Shown: positions 10,290 through 21,139 of the stretch, piece after piece | Layout: every line of letters begins with the position of its first letter | Numbering within the stretch: the first letter of the stretch is position 1 | NCBI GenBank assembly: GCA_951230915.1 | Contig: OX579635.1 | Location: 19,096,001-19,160,000, forward strand | Direction: 5' to 3' | Length of the DNA: 64,000 nt | Source: Antitrichia curtipendula | Lineage: Eukaryota; Streptophyta; Bryopsida; Hypnales; Leucodontaceae | Program-made: the position numbers and the translations under genes | Notes under the pieces: generated by a model | What the model was told of the DNA's origin: nothing | The model's input: only the letters and a program-made list of their open reading frames with translations | Database searches by the model: none

Positions 10290-11381
10290 TTGTCTACCTC
10301 ACAACGTCTTCGTTGGACTACGGTGTGGGCCAAACTACGCACACCTAAAGAAGCGGGTTTACTTTGATTAGTGTGGCATCGCGCAGTGGCAGTAAATGAA
10401 TGGAGAGGCCGCATCAACCATGGGATAGATATGGGGTGCCCGGTTTGCCCGCGGCGGACTCACGAATCTATTACTACAAGAGAAAAGGGTGTTTTAAGTA
10501 TAGTCCTAGAGATCAGATTTTAAGTAATGACCTTTTTAGAAGACTTTTAGTAAGAATTGATTCAAAACACATGTCTTTTTAGTAAAATTTTACTAAAAAG
10601 ACACGTGTTTTGAATCAATTCTTACTAAAAGTATTCTAAAAAGGTCATTACTTAAAATCTGATCTCTAGGGCTATACTTAAAACACCCCTTTCTCTTGTA
10701 GTATATCCTCCACCGTTTCTGGGAATGCCCATCAGCACAACGTGCATGGGAGTGGAGAATTTACATTATGAATGTCTTTATTAGCAATCGGGAGGCCCGT
10801 GGACCATGGAGACCGCTTACTTGGAAACAAGGTATCTTCTCTGATCGAATTCCACGTAAGTTTGATGGGGCGAGGTTCCTCTGGATGGCCTTGCGGACTG
10901 TTATTCTTTGGTCCTTATGGATTGAGAGGAACGATTCTGTGTTTAACGATATCAAATGGCATCCTGTTAAACTACTTCAACGGATTTGGCTAGGGCTTGT
11001 GGACTATGGTCGTACGGAGTGGGCTTCGGTTTGCAACCTCAAAGTGAAGTGCCCGAACCGGTGGCAAGTTGCAAGGGATAAGTTCATTGCCAGGTGGGGC
11101 CGGAATGAAATCTGCGCCACGATTATTGACGGTGCGCCTTGCTGGAGTCTTACCGGTCCTAGTGCTGGCTTTGTTTTTCAACCGCCTTAGATTTGGTGTG
11201 TATCGGCTGCGAGGCCCCTCTCTGCCGCGCAAGAGCGGCAAATGTCATTTTTTTCTTTTTTCTTTTTTTCTTTTTTTTGTTGGTGTTGGCTCTCTCCCCC
11301 AGGCCGTCCTCGGCTGGGGTCTTGTATTTTATTTTCTTGCAGTAAAGGAAACCTTTATTTGTGTCAAAAAAAAAAAAAAAA
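10290..11381 (+). mobile_element. 3' end of a LINE (non-LTR) retrotransposon with poly(A)
   Basis: Reading through one stop gives WAKLRTPKEAGLL, WHRAVAVNEWRG and GCPVCPRRTHES, then FWECPSAQRAWEW, the zinc-binding region C-terminal to plant LINE reverse transcriptases (zf-RVT). The frame continues as WMALRTVILWSLWIERND to a stop near 11190. A 3' UTR follows with T-rich and GC-rich stretches and a 16-A tail at 11366-11381. The reverse transcriptase core itself is absent, so it is 5' truncated, the usual LINE fate. The coding part is interrupted by a MITE at 10472-10703. Confidence 0.85.
10472..10703. mobile_element. CACTA-like fold-back MITE nested in the LINE
   Basis: A 232-bp near-perfect palindrome whose ends are TACTACAAGAGAAAAGGG and its reverse complement. 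The ends resemble CACTA-superfamily termini (CACTACAAGAAAA). TAT flanks both sides (10469-10471 and 10704-10706), the 3-bp target duplication expected of CACTA elements. Removing the element and one TAT restores the LINE frame as HESILHRFWECP, which independently confirms the borders. Confidence 0.92.
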
Positions 11382-11496
11382 TGTTTCGTGAACTTAAAAA
11401 GCGTAGTCGGTATTGGTTGGGGCGCCGAAGTTACTGACTGTGCAGAGGGGATGGCGGGAGTGTCTGAGTGGCCCAAGAGATTTTGAGGAAACATTT

Positions 11497-11737
11497 TTAA
11501 CCCTTAAACGTTGAGGCCCGCGTTGAGGCGAACGTTTTGGGGCCGATGAATGACAAGAAAATCTCTTGTGTTGGACAGAAGTGCAACTATTCATCCTCCA
11601 AATTTTGTGGGAAAAAGGTAGATCATCTATAGTAGTTTGACTTCCAATGAGTGCTTTTGCATTATTGTAATCCAACAATTCACACGGTGTCAAAACAGAT
11701 GATTTCCACAATTATGAGCCCGTCATTCAAGGGTTAA
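11497..11737. mobile_element. TTAA-bounded MITE, copy 1
   Basis: 241 bp starting TTAACCCTTAAACGTTGAGG and ending CATTCAAGGGTTAA. TTAA at each end next to CCC and GGG is the arrangement of piggyBac-type elements. A related copy is at 42535-42762, and an inverted diverged one abuts it at 11731-11949. It has no coding capacity. Confidence 0.8.
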
Positions 11738-11949
11738 AGGATGAATCGGTCACCGTGGAAATCACGTGTTCATATGGTATGAATTTTTAGCTTAAAAAAA
11801 TGAAAAAGCGCTCTTTGGAAGGCAAAGTACTGTAGAAGATCTTCCCTTTCCATACAAAATTTAGAAGGTGAATAGTTGCACTTTTGTCCTACATGAAGAG
11901 ATACTTTGTCATTCATTGGCTAGAAAACTTCATGTCATTTATGGGTTAA
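11731..11949. mobile_element. TTAA-bounded MITE, copy 3, inverted and diverged
   Basis: Aligned to the reverse complement of copy 1 it matches throughout, for example TGTAGAAGATCTTCCCTTTC, GAATAGTTGCACTTTTGTCC and TTTGTCATTCATTGGC, ending TTATGGGTTAA. It shares the central TTAA with copy 1, so the two lie tail to tail. Confidence 0.75.
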
Positions 11950-12359
11950 AAAATAAAAAGATAGAAGCACACATGTAACTCCATGTACCCATTGATTCAC
12001 TGTAGAGTTTCTTTAAAGTGTCCCCAAAAGTACCTTGAAATCGTCCCTATGCTTAACTATAATTGGTCGGTGTGATTTTTCTAGATTTCCTTGTCAAAAT
12101 CAAGGCAGCTTTACTAGAGTGTGGTTTTAGATGCCTTAGGGAGCTCTCCTTTGAAAATTCACAAAAAATAGATGCCTTATTCAAAATAAGAAATTATTTC
12201 TTAAAAATTCACGATTTTCAATTGCCAATACTAAAAAATTAAATGTTTTTTCTAGCAAAAGGTGCCTCCAACTATGTTGTATTACTTAAATGCAAAGGGA
12301 TGGGTGCTTAAGCTTTAAATGTAATTTAAATGATTATATCTCCTCCAAAATATCTCTAT

Positions 12360-13460
12360 TTTGTGATACATGTATAGTCGAATATTGAAAGTTTACAAAT
12401 TTTCTTTTAGAGGCCATTCAATGATTTTTGTAGAATGTGCATTATAATTGGTATTTTTTTGGTAAGCATAATTATCATTGCATCCTTACATGATTCCAAT
12501 CAAGCATACCAAAATTCAGTTTCAAAAAAACATAATTCCATTTTGGGTGAATTTTTTAAGTCAAATTTTATGATTTTAAATAATATTTTGTTGAATACAA
12601 TTGGTGATGAATTTTTTTTAAATCAACTGCATGGATACTTAGGGAACATTTGTATGCACATCTTTCATATTAAAAACACCCCCTTAAGTAACAAAAATAT
12701 GATCAATAAAAAATTCTATGAAAAGTGTCATACGACCAAGCTTTGAAGAAATGGATATTCATATATTTTAACTTGATTTTTTTACACATTCCAAACTTAA
12801 AGACACCTCTATATTGTCACCCTTCAATTTTTTTCCGCATTTCAAAAAGATGCAAAAATATTTTAAAGGAATCATGAAACACAATATTCCAGATTGTTTA
12901 GTAATAATAGATGCAAATAAAAATTCTATGGCTGTATTTGAAGCCAATCAATTACAAATATCTATCATATCTTTGGTGGATTCTAATATTTTGAATAGAT
13001 TACAAAAATTAATAACTTATCCCATTCGAGTATATTTAATCAAGTTAAAATATAGGAATAATTATTCATTTCTTCAAAGTTTGGTCATACAACACTTTTC
13101 ATAAAAAATTTCATTGATCATATTTTTGTTACTCAAGGGGATATTTTTTAATATGAAAGATGTGCATATGGATGTTTCCTATGTATCTATGCAATCAAAT
13201 TAAAAAAATTCATCACCAATTGTGTTCAATAAAATATTATGTAAAACCACAAAAATCAACTGAAGAAATTCACCAAAAATGAAATCTTGGTTTTTTAAAA
13301 CTAAAATTTGGTATTGTTGATTGGAATAGGCTAAGAATTGAATGATAATTATGCAAGACACTAAAAGTCAATTTTATTCTATATAGTGTACAAATCTTCA
13401 AATGGCTCCAAAAGATAGTTTGTAAGCTTTTAGTACCTAATTGTACATGTAGAATGTTCT
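12360..13460. mobile_element. 1.1-kb fold-back element
   Basis: Bases about 12360-12800 are an imperfect inverted copy of about 13020-13460. Matched pairs include TAAGCATAATTATCATTGC with its counterpart near 13340, and TGCACATCTTTCATATTAAA with its counterpart near 13150. The central 200 bp are unpaired. The open frames at 12435-12746 and 13270-13473 fall in the arms and look like chance. Terminal repeats and target duplications are not clear. Confidence 0.7.
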
Positions 13461-14340
13461 TTCTTCTTTTCATTGATACTAGAAATGTGTCTTATGCCGT
13501 TGCCACAACCAAAATCTTTTTTATTTTTTATGTTTTTTATTTTATTTTATTTTTAAAGTCAATATCTTTTATGTATGAAAGAGTGCAAAGGCGTTGTTGT
13601 GGGGTGTTTGGATATGTGATGTAAAAGTTTATAATTAATTTAATTTTTTAATTTAAAGATAATTGAAAAATCCATAATTTTTACACTATAGGTTCAAATG
13701 CCATTAATCAAATCCTATGCACCCCTCCTAGCAGAGAGTTTTCCAATAGTATCAAGAACACGACTGGAGGACTTACGATTTTTTAGATCTCAATGTATCA
13801 AACAAACAAACAACCTAATTTAAGGTACAAACATTTCTTGGCCAAAGAAAATTCAATAATCCATACCTTAAATGATGTTGTTTGCTTGTTTTGTTTTGTT
13901 TGTTAGTTTGTACAGTGAGATCTCCTAGACCGTGTGCCCTTGGATTATATTTTTATAACTGTAAGAAAGTCCTCAACAAGGATGGGTGCACGGACTTTGT
14001 TTCATAGTGTTTATTTGGACATATGGTGTGAAAAATATTGAATTTCAAATTTTTTATGAATTAAAAAATTACTTCCCTTTTATTTTGATTGTGGCAACAA
14101 CACAAGGCACACTAGTCTCTTTGAAAGAAGGTTTAGGGGCTTCTTCTTTGCCTAAGGTTTGTGCGATCAAGGCATACAAATTGACCAATGACATAGCTTT
14201 CACTTTGCAACCTAAATGTGGTACTTAGCAAGTCTTATATACTAAATAATTAGATTCAATAGGTTGAAACATTCTCTAAAAATCCTAAAGTAAGTCATTT
14301 TTTGTCAAAATTCAATTGAAACGTAGGCATACCAATCACC

Positions 14341-14447
14341 CTCTTCCCAATTGAATCCCTATCAAGACCCCTATCTACATATATCCACTATTTTAGTGGT
14401 TTAAATGTTGGAGACAATCATGTAGATAGGGACACAATTGGAAAGAG
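14341..14447. repeat. Small inverted repeat
   Basis: CTCTTCCCAATTGAATCCCT and CCTATCTACAT pair with ATGTAGATAGG and ACACAATTGGAAAGAG across a loop of about 40 bases. Confidence 0.6.
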
Positions 14448-15559
14448 GATCTATAATGGATTACCTTATACATAATTTTTAAAATCATATTCAATAAATA
14501 TATTAATTGGACAAAATGCACTTCTCAAAACATCCATCATCTACCTACTAGATGATTGAACATATAATCATTTGTTTTTCATTTTTCACTAAAGGAGCTC
14601 AATTTTTTTTGTCAAAACTATGAAATCAATAAATTTCACATAAATTTGCTAATTTATTGACTACTATATTATACAATTTCAATTCATTACAAAAATTTCA
14701 ACAATTTTTTTTAATTATTTGATTAAATAAAGTCATTTTTTTCTTTAAATTTCTATTGGTTTATAGCTAAATTAAAATATTTGTTGGAATTTGGTGATAT
14801 TCTAGCCCAAAAAATATTGGTTGACATTCATAGTAAAAAGAAAATTCAAAATATTTTTATTGTTGAGAATTGATAAATAAAATTCAAGAAAATGTTCAAT
14901 GCATGGTATGGTTTATTTTCCCTAGCAGATGAGAGTTATTAAATTGCAACAAAAATTGAACAATATTGAGCACTCTCCATGCATCTGGATGAGTGAATTG
15001 AGCTTCTATCCATGTCTTTGTTCAACATAACAACATTTCAACATAACAACTAAGTGAAACTTCAATGCCCCTTAGGCAATGCCTTGCAAAGATTGCCGCT
15101 ACAATTATTTTGTACATTGCACCACACTTGTAGCTCTAGCAATTCACAATTTTCTATGCTAAAATGTCCTTGATTTCTTACCATTTCTTATTTTTTGTTC
15201 AAAATTTGACAATCAAATAATGGTCATCAAGATTTTCTAAATACTCATTAAGACCTAATGCAAAATATTGGGAGATTTGTATAAAACATCAAGAAATTAC
15301 TACAAAACATCCGGAAATCTATATAAACATCAAGAGATCTCTCGATGTTTTGTTTAGAATTTACTAAATAGTCCAAAAGTAATTAAATGTGGCATTCCAC
15401 AATGTTACCTACAAAAAGTAAATTACTAATGATTAATAAAAACAATTCCAATTCTAATATCCAAACCCTAAAAATCTTTATTTGTCTGGATTGTTGTCCA
15501 TTGTGTCTGGAAGGACATGTTAGGAGACTTGAACCTATTTGATGTAACTACCCTCATTT

Positions 15560-15900
15560 TTAGATGGCATTTCAATTTTTATTCAACTTATATTAATTCT
15601 TTTGGATTGGCAACAAGGCATGCTTGCATACAATCCAATCACATTGGATAAGTTGTCTTCTTCTTAAATTGAGGTTTGGCAATTTCCAACCTTGCAAATG
15701 ACATGATCAAAAGCAAATTTGTACCTATTCAAGTGGTGCAAAATCACTTTTGATCTTGTCATTTGCTAGGGTGGAACTTGATTCCAATTGAAGAAGAAGA
15801 CAACTTATTCAATGTGATTGGATTGCATACAATCATGCCTTGTCATTAATTCCAAATAATTTAGAAGTCGAATAAAAATTTATTTGCAATTTATAGAAGA
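15560..15900. mobile_element. Fold-back MITE, about 340 bp
   Basis: Two arms of about 145 bp (15567-15710 and 15755-15895) are imperfect reverse complements, with pairs such as ATAAGTTGTCTTCTTCTT and AAATGACATGATCAAAAG, around a 40-base loop. No coding capacity; target duplication not clear. Confidence 0.75.
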
Positions 15901-18100
15901 AATAAAATTTGGACAAAGGAGAGGTTCATGTTTCATGACTTTTAGAATAACTCTATTGCATTTGCAAGTTTCTATGTACTATAATCTTTCATGCTTTTGA
16001 TTTTGATTTCTCACTTCAAACTATTAAATCAAATTAAACTTATAATTATGGTTTTAAAAATTCAGACCTTTATTTATTGTAAAAACATTGTATTATTCTA
16101 ATGTATAATATTTTAAAAAAATTGAAAAACTTGTTAAGAACATAATATTAAATCACAAGAATTAGATCCTTCTTAATATAAATTTAAAAAATCAAGTATT
16201 GAACATTTTTAAAGGAAACTTTTTGTTGACATATCATAAGTATTATGATTTTATGAATAGTTTATATATAAATTATTTTTATTTTGATAGTGGTAATTTG
16301 ACTTAATCTCTTAAGTAAAGATCAAATGTTTAAATTTTAAAAAATAGCTAAGTGCAAACACATATCAGGCACACAAAAATAAGTTTTTTTATTTTATTAT
16401 TGAACTTTTTTGAAGATTCTTGTGTTAGATCTTTAACATTTGTATAATATAGATTTTAAAGACTTTGCTGTCACTAGTACAAGTCCATGTTGGAAAAAAC
16501 ATTTTAGACTATGATTTTTATTAAATTTGTGCCTAAAGTAACATAATTATATTTAAAATAGTGCAAATTTTACACAAATTAATGGTTTTTAATTTGGATA
16601 TGTACTAGTACTTGCAAATAATCTATAATTTAAAGTATAGGTCTAGTTGTAAAAATAACCTATTGAGTTCAAAAAATGATCCTTCAAAAATAATTTGAAT
16701 AAAAAATAAAATAAAAAATCTTCAAAAATTCATTGCAATTAGAATTTAACATTTGGAATTCAAAGAAAAAAAATATTGTAGAAATTACAGATATTCAATC
16801 TACAATTGATTTTAGAAGCAATTCCCAATTTTTGGCTTTAAATCTTATTTGAAAAATATTGTTTTGTGTACATGTTGATCTATCCATATGATATGATCTA
16901 TCATCTATGTATCATATTTTACAATTATTGTTTGAAAACATGCAAATAAAAAGGGTGTTTGAGTAAGTTTTTAAATATATCCTAGTAGTATGATTATAAA
17001 TATTGACTAAAGATCTCCTTAAGAGGTCATTACTTCTAATCGTATTACTTGGACTTTATTCAAAAATTCATTTAAAACAGTTATTTTTTTTACATTGAAA
17101 TCATCAATAGAATATTATTATTCTAAATTGTATATTATAGTTTATTTCCACTTTTTTTTATATGATTTATATTAAAATCATGGTAATTGTTCATGGAATT
17201 AGCATATAGACTAATGACATTATTGTATAAGCCTTGAACCTCAGGTTCAATGAGCTTAGGACTTAGAACCCACAAAAATGAAATTTTAGAGATTATCCTT
17301 TGAAATTTTGAAACTAATTGCTTTGTTTGGACAAAATCGTATTTTAAATTTTTATTATTATTTATGACTGTGGATAACATAGGTATCCTATAACCATAGA
17401 AGATCCACAAAGTCAAACTGATTCCAAAAAAATTCACCAAAGTCTTCAAGTGAATTGTTCAAACACTCCAAATATTATTTCAAGAATATTTGTTATCCAT
17501 AACCATAAAAGATCCAAAAGTAAAACCTCAATTTTTATTTTTGAACTTCAAATAATCACAAATGATATATTCTTGCAATCAAATGCTCTCAATTTTTTTT
17601 AGTACATGAATGCTCTTATAGTCTAATACACTTTTGTATGGTTGGAGATCCAAAAACAAGTTTTAGTTTTCAATTTTGGTAGACACACCAAAAAAATTGT
17701 CAATATTTGGCAATTTCGTGACTTGAAAATTTAAACACCTTTTTGTCCTCTTAAGAATTAAAGACCCTAAGATCCGATCATTCAAACCTTGTGTATTTGG
17801 AAAAGTTTATGAAATCTTAAAAATAAGTACCTAAGCACTTGGTGTACAATGTTCAATGTTAAAACATTGAAAATAGACTATTATTTTACAATATGTACCA
17901 ATTCAGCAGTTATACCTATTATAACTTTACATACTTGATTTGATTGTCATTTTCGCACTTCATCCAATTTCAATTATAAACCATCTAAATAAAAAATGAG
18001 AACTCCTCCACACGCAATAATACATTTCAAACAAACATGCTTGATTCTAGCCCGCATTCCATTTTTTTATTTTATTTAACATAGAAGATACATGAATTCA
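15901..18100. other. AT-rich intergenic DNA, nothing recognised
   Basis: Very AT-rich, with no coding signal and no obvious repeat with a second copy in the window. Confidence 0.6.
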
Positions 18101-18179
18101 GGTCCCTTGATAAAGCATAACGAGAATACATACGTATCCATACCATGATCCACACGCTGCAGTAAGTCACTCTCCAACA

Positions 18180-19163
18180 ACCGGAAAGTGCCCCGAACCT
18201 GCCCCCAACGTAATTCGAAATTTCAAAAGAGCCTCGGGAGCAGCCCCAAGACGACGCTTGCGCGCGTCCGCCGCCCTCACGCCCCGACGAAAATCGATCA
18301 ATGGAGAGCCCAATTCATTTCTTTAAACATATCACATGCAATCCCAAGTTACAATACAACTTGCGCAATCATACCGCCGGGCCGGCTCCTCCCAAACATC
18401 GATATTTGGGTGGTGGCGATGGAGGGCTTCCGGCCGGAAGCAGCAGCAATTAATGTAAATTAAAGTATTGACGAAGCGAGCAATCAATGCCACCCTTCAA
18501 TTAAGCTGCTACAGAGATAGATCTACCTCTTCACAAGTTATTAGAGACGCGCTTTAATTTGGGGGAGGCCTCATCTTGCCCAGCTCTCTCTCTCTCGATC
18601 CTCGGAATTAAAACAGGAGCTCGCTCGTGTGTAGAATTAGGTTTTAATTTGATGAAATGTCTCGCAAAGTTTAATTGGTGATACGTGCGATGATGTTTTC
18701 GCATGTGAAGCGAAATTGGCTATTGGGTTGTCTCTTTTTGGGTAATTCGATTATCCTTCTACACAGATTGCGTCTGGGTGAGGGGCATATATGCATGCCT
18801 TCATTTGCATTGGAGGGTAATACCAGGGGCGGCTGTTGTGGGACAGACCGATCGAGCGAGTTCATTAAGGATCGGAGATCAGCAGATCTTGGCGATCGCT
18901 GGTGTAGTTCGAACACTTGCATTCTAGGAGCATGGAATAGGAAGAGCCTGTTGTGCCATACATTGGCGGCTCCTGGCGGGGGTGATATAGATTGGGGTTG
19001 GAGCGGGGAAGGGAATTGAAGGGGAAGGGTGATATACGGAGGCTTATTAATATTGTGGGTTCCCTGCCAGAAAGATCAAACAGATGTAGAAAGTCTTATG
19101 CAGGAGACCGAGCGCGCGGCGCTTGCTTGTAACTGGCAAAGCTTGGAAGCTGCTGCATTCGTT
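18180..19163 (+). promoter_or_regulatory. Probable promoter and 5' UTR of the Kazal gene
   Basis: GC content rises sharply from the AT-rich flank, with CpG-rich stretches and a CT-repeat (about 18580-18600) typical of plant core promoters and leaders. I cannot place the transcription start. Open frames here lack domain matches. Confidence 0.45.
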
Positions 19164-21139
19164 ATGGAGTCAATGCTGCGTCGGTGGTGTGTGTTGATCG
19201 TTTTTGGCCTCTTTGTCGTGAGCTTGGCAATCGGCGGGGTTGACGCTGCTGCGGTAGCGTCGGAGGAGGTCTTTGTGGGAAGGGTGGAACAAAGGCGCTT
19301 GCAACAACACGTCGCTTGCGATGATCCTTTCTCTCTGGTATTATGAACGCGTCCCGTCTTTAGTCTACTTTCAAGCTACTGTAGCTTGCTTCTGCTCATC
19401 TCGATCAATTACATGTACTGTAGTAGAAGGTCTGATCTGTGGGTTATTTCTCTTTTTTTGATTTTTTTTTTAACCATGGCTAGCTTCGCCGCCACCACGT
19501 ACGTACTGTGGAATGCTGATTCAAAGAACTTGAGAATATGGCCGATCGTGTTCTGCACCAGTTTATCAAGTTTTTTGTTCAATCAGCAACAATTTGTGCT
19601 TAAGAATTGCTTTCTCACAGTGACAAGGTTTTCAAACTCTTCTGCTCTCGGTCCCGTTACATAGCTTTCTCATTATTGAACCGACGTAAAAAGTTGCTGC
19701 CTTTGTAAGGTTTATGGATGATTGTAGCCCGAATGGATGGAAGAATATATGGTGGTGTGCGCTACTGTTAAGAATTAGTATCATGGTTTACAATTTATAG
19801 TTTTTTCCTGTTTGGTCTCCGTCAATGTAATATCACCGAAGCATGTAACTTTAAAAAGAGGGGTTTGTTTTATGTTTTCCAAGAGCGACACTTGTATGAG
19901 TGTTTCGATCTCACTGATGTGGTTTGTGGTTTGTGGGTTCAGCTATGCGGAGAAGAGAATGGGAGTTATAAAGGCAGTGGCCTCGAAGCCGATCTGAAAA
20001 TACTTCCAAAAGGTATATGAATTGGCGCTTCATTTTTGGCACTCCTTAACCTATATTTTCCAAAAGACCCTTCCTCAAATACTTCGAACAAAAAACCCTT
20101 AGTAAACGCGAAGCTTACAAACATTTTTGACGTGCTCTCCTCTTTGTGTATTTTGCGGTGGACAGGTGACCCTCATGCGGAAAAGGAGCCCTTGTGCACT
20201 GTGAACTGCTTCCGAGCTGATCCGTAAGCTCCGCATCCTCACCGATCCTACAATTTACATTTCCATCAAATCGTTTCATTAATTACTCTTTCCTTCCTTT
20301 GGATATCATTTGTGATGACAATTGACTCGATATGTACGATAGAGGGTACTACTTATTGCCTCACTTTAAGCGTTTCAAATAACTATAACATATACTTAGG
20401 ACAGTCCTTTTATTGGGAGACCGATCACGAAAGAGCTCTGGAGCGATCACTTAGAATGATTGCAGAAGAGATTATATTACATATTAATATTAACTTTGAT
20501 CTCAAGAGAATTCGGCTCTTGTACACAAAGTTCGAGATTGCAGACCACCATTGAAGGGATAGTAAGATAGACAACCCCATTTTGATGAAACGATCAGTGG
20601 CCATAGACAAATGAACATGCCAAGCTAGCAATGCTTACACCACTCGGCAGTTGAGCCAACTAATTTTAAGTACGCATTGATGGGAAGAGATGAGTTGCTA
20701 GTTGTAGGTAACAGGCGTCAATCAATAGGAGATGAAATCAGGTCCTTTAATTTTCAGTTCTGTTACCCTCTAGATTCACACACGAACTTAGCAATGTAAG
20801 GTAACCCCTGCGTTTTGTAAGTCGTACAAAAAAGCATCCATAGTTTCATTAATATCCAGACCCCTCTGAATTATATGGAATACATGCTACTAACGTAACT
20901 CAATTAATGGACTGTGGCTGCGGCTGTGCAGTGTTTGCAGCTCGGATGGTGTCACCTACTGGTGCGGTGAGGCGGAAGCCAAGTGTGCGGAAGTGGAGGT
21001 AACCCACGAGGGGTACTGTGACATATGGAATGGGGGCGTGAAAGCGAACTTGGGCCTTCACGCAGCTCAGTCGTTACAGTTGGTACACATGGTGTGGCTG
21101 GTGCTCGCAGGTTTACTCATAGTGATTGGATTATCCTAA
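19164..21139 (+). CDS. Kazal-type serine protease inhibitor family protein, C-terminal membrane anchor
   Basis: Secreted protein predicted to block serine proteases through a Kazal domain. Exons are 19164-19337, 19943-20012, 20166-20223 and 20932-21139. All introns are GT-AG, phases agree, and the total is 170 codons including stop. Residues 1-27 are a signal peptide (MESMLRRWCVLIVFGLFVVS, cleavage near VDA). The Kazal domain has six Cys at about 92, 96, 103, 112, 119 and 130 in the plant pattern CTVNCFRADPVCSSDGVTYW. It is followed by CDIWNGG and a hydrophobic C-terminus (LQLVHMVWLVLAGLLIVIGL) that is a membrane helix or a GPI-type signal. This layout is that of plant Kazal-type (KPI) proteins. 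The plant form WCGCADAxC has Glu here instead of the second Cys (WCGEAEAKC), still leaving six. The first ATG of the frame is at 19029, but 19164 fits a signal peptide. GC-rich DNA upstream (18180-19160) is the likely promoter and leader. Confidence 0.88.

Noticed and set aside
11440..11496. tRNA-like 5' half (GGGAGTGTCTGAGTGGCCCAAG resembles the start of a tRNA-Leu/Ser and a polymerase III A box)
   Set aside because: No anticodon arm, T-loop or B box follows before the MITE at 11497, so a tRNA or SINE cannot be supported.
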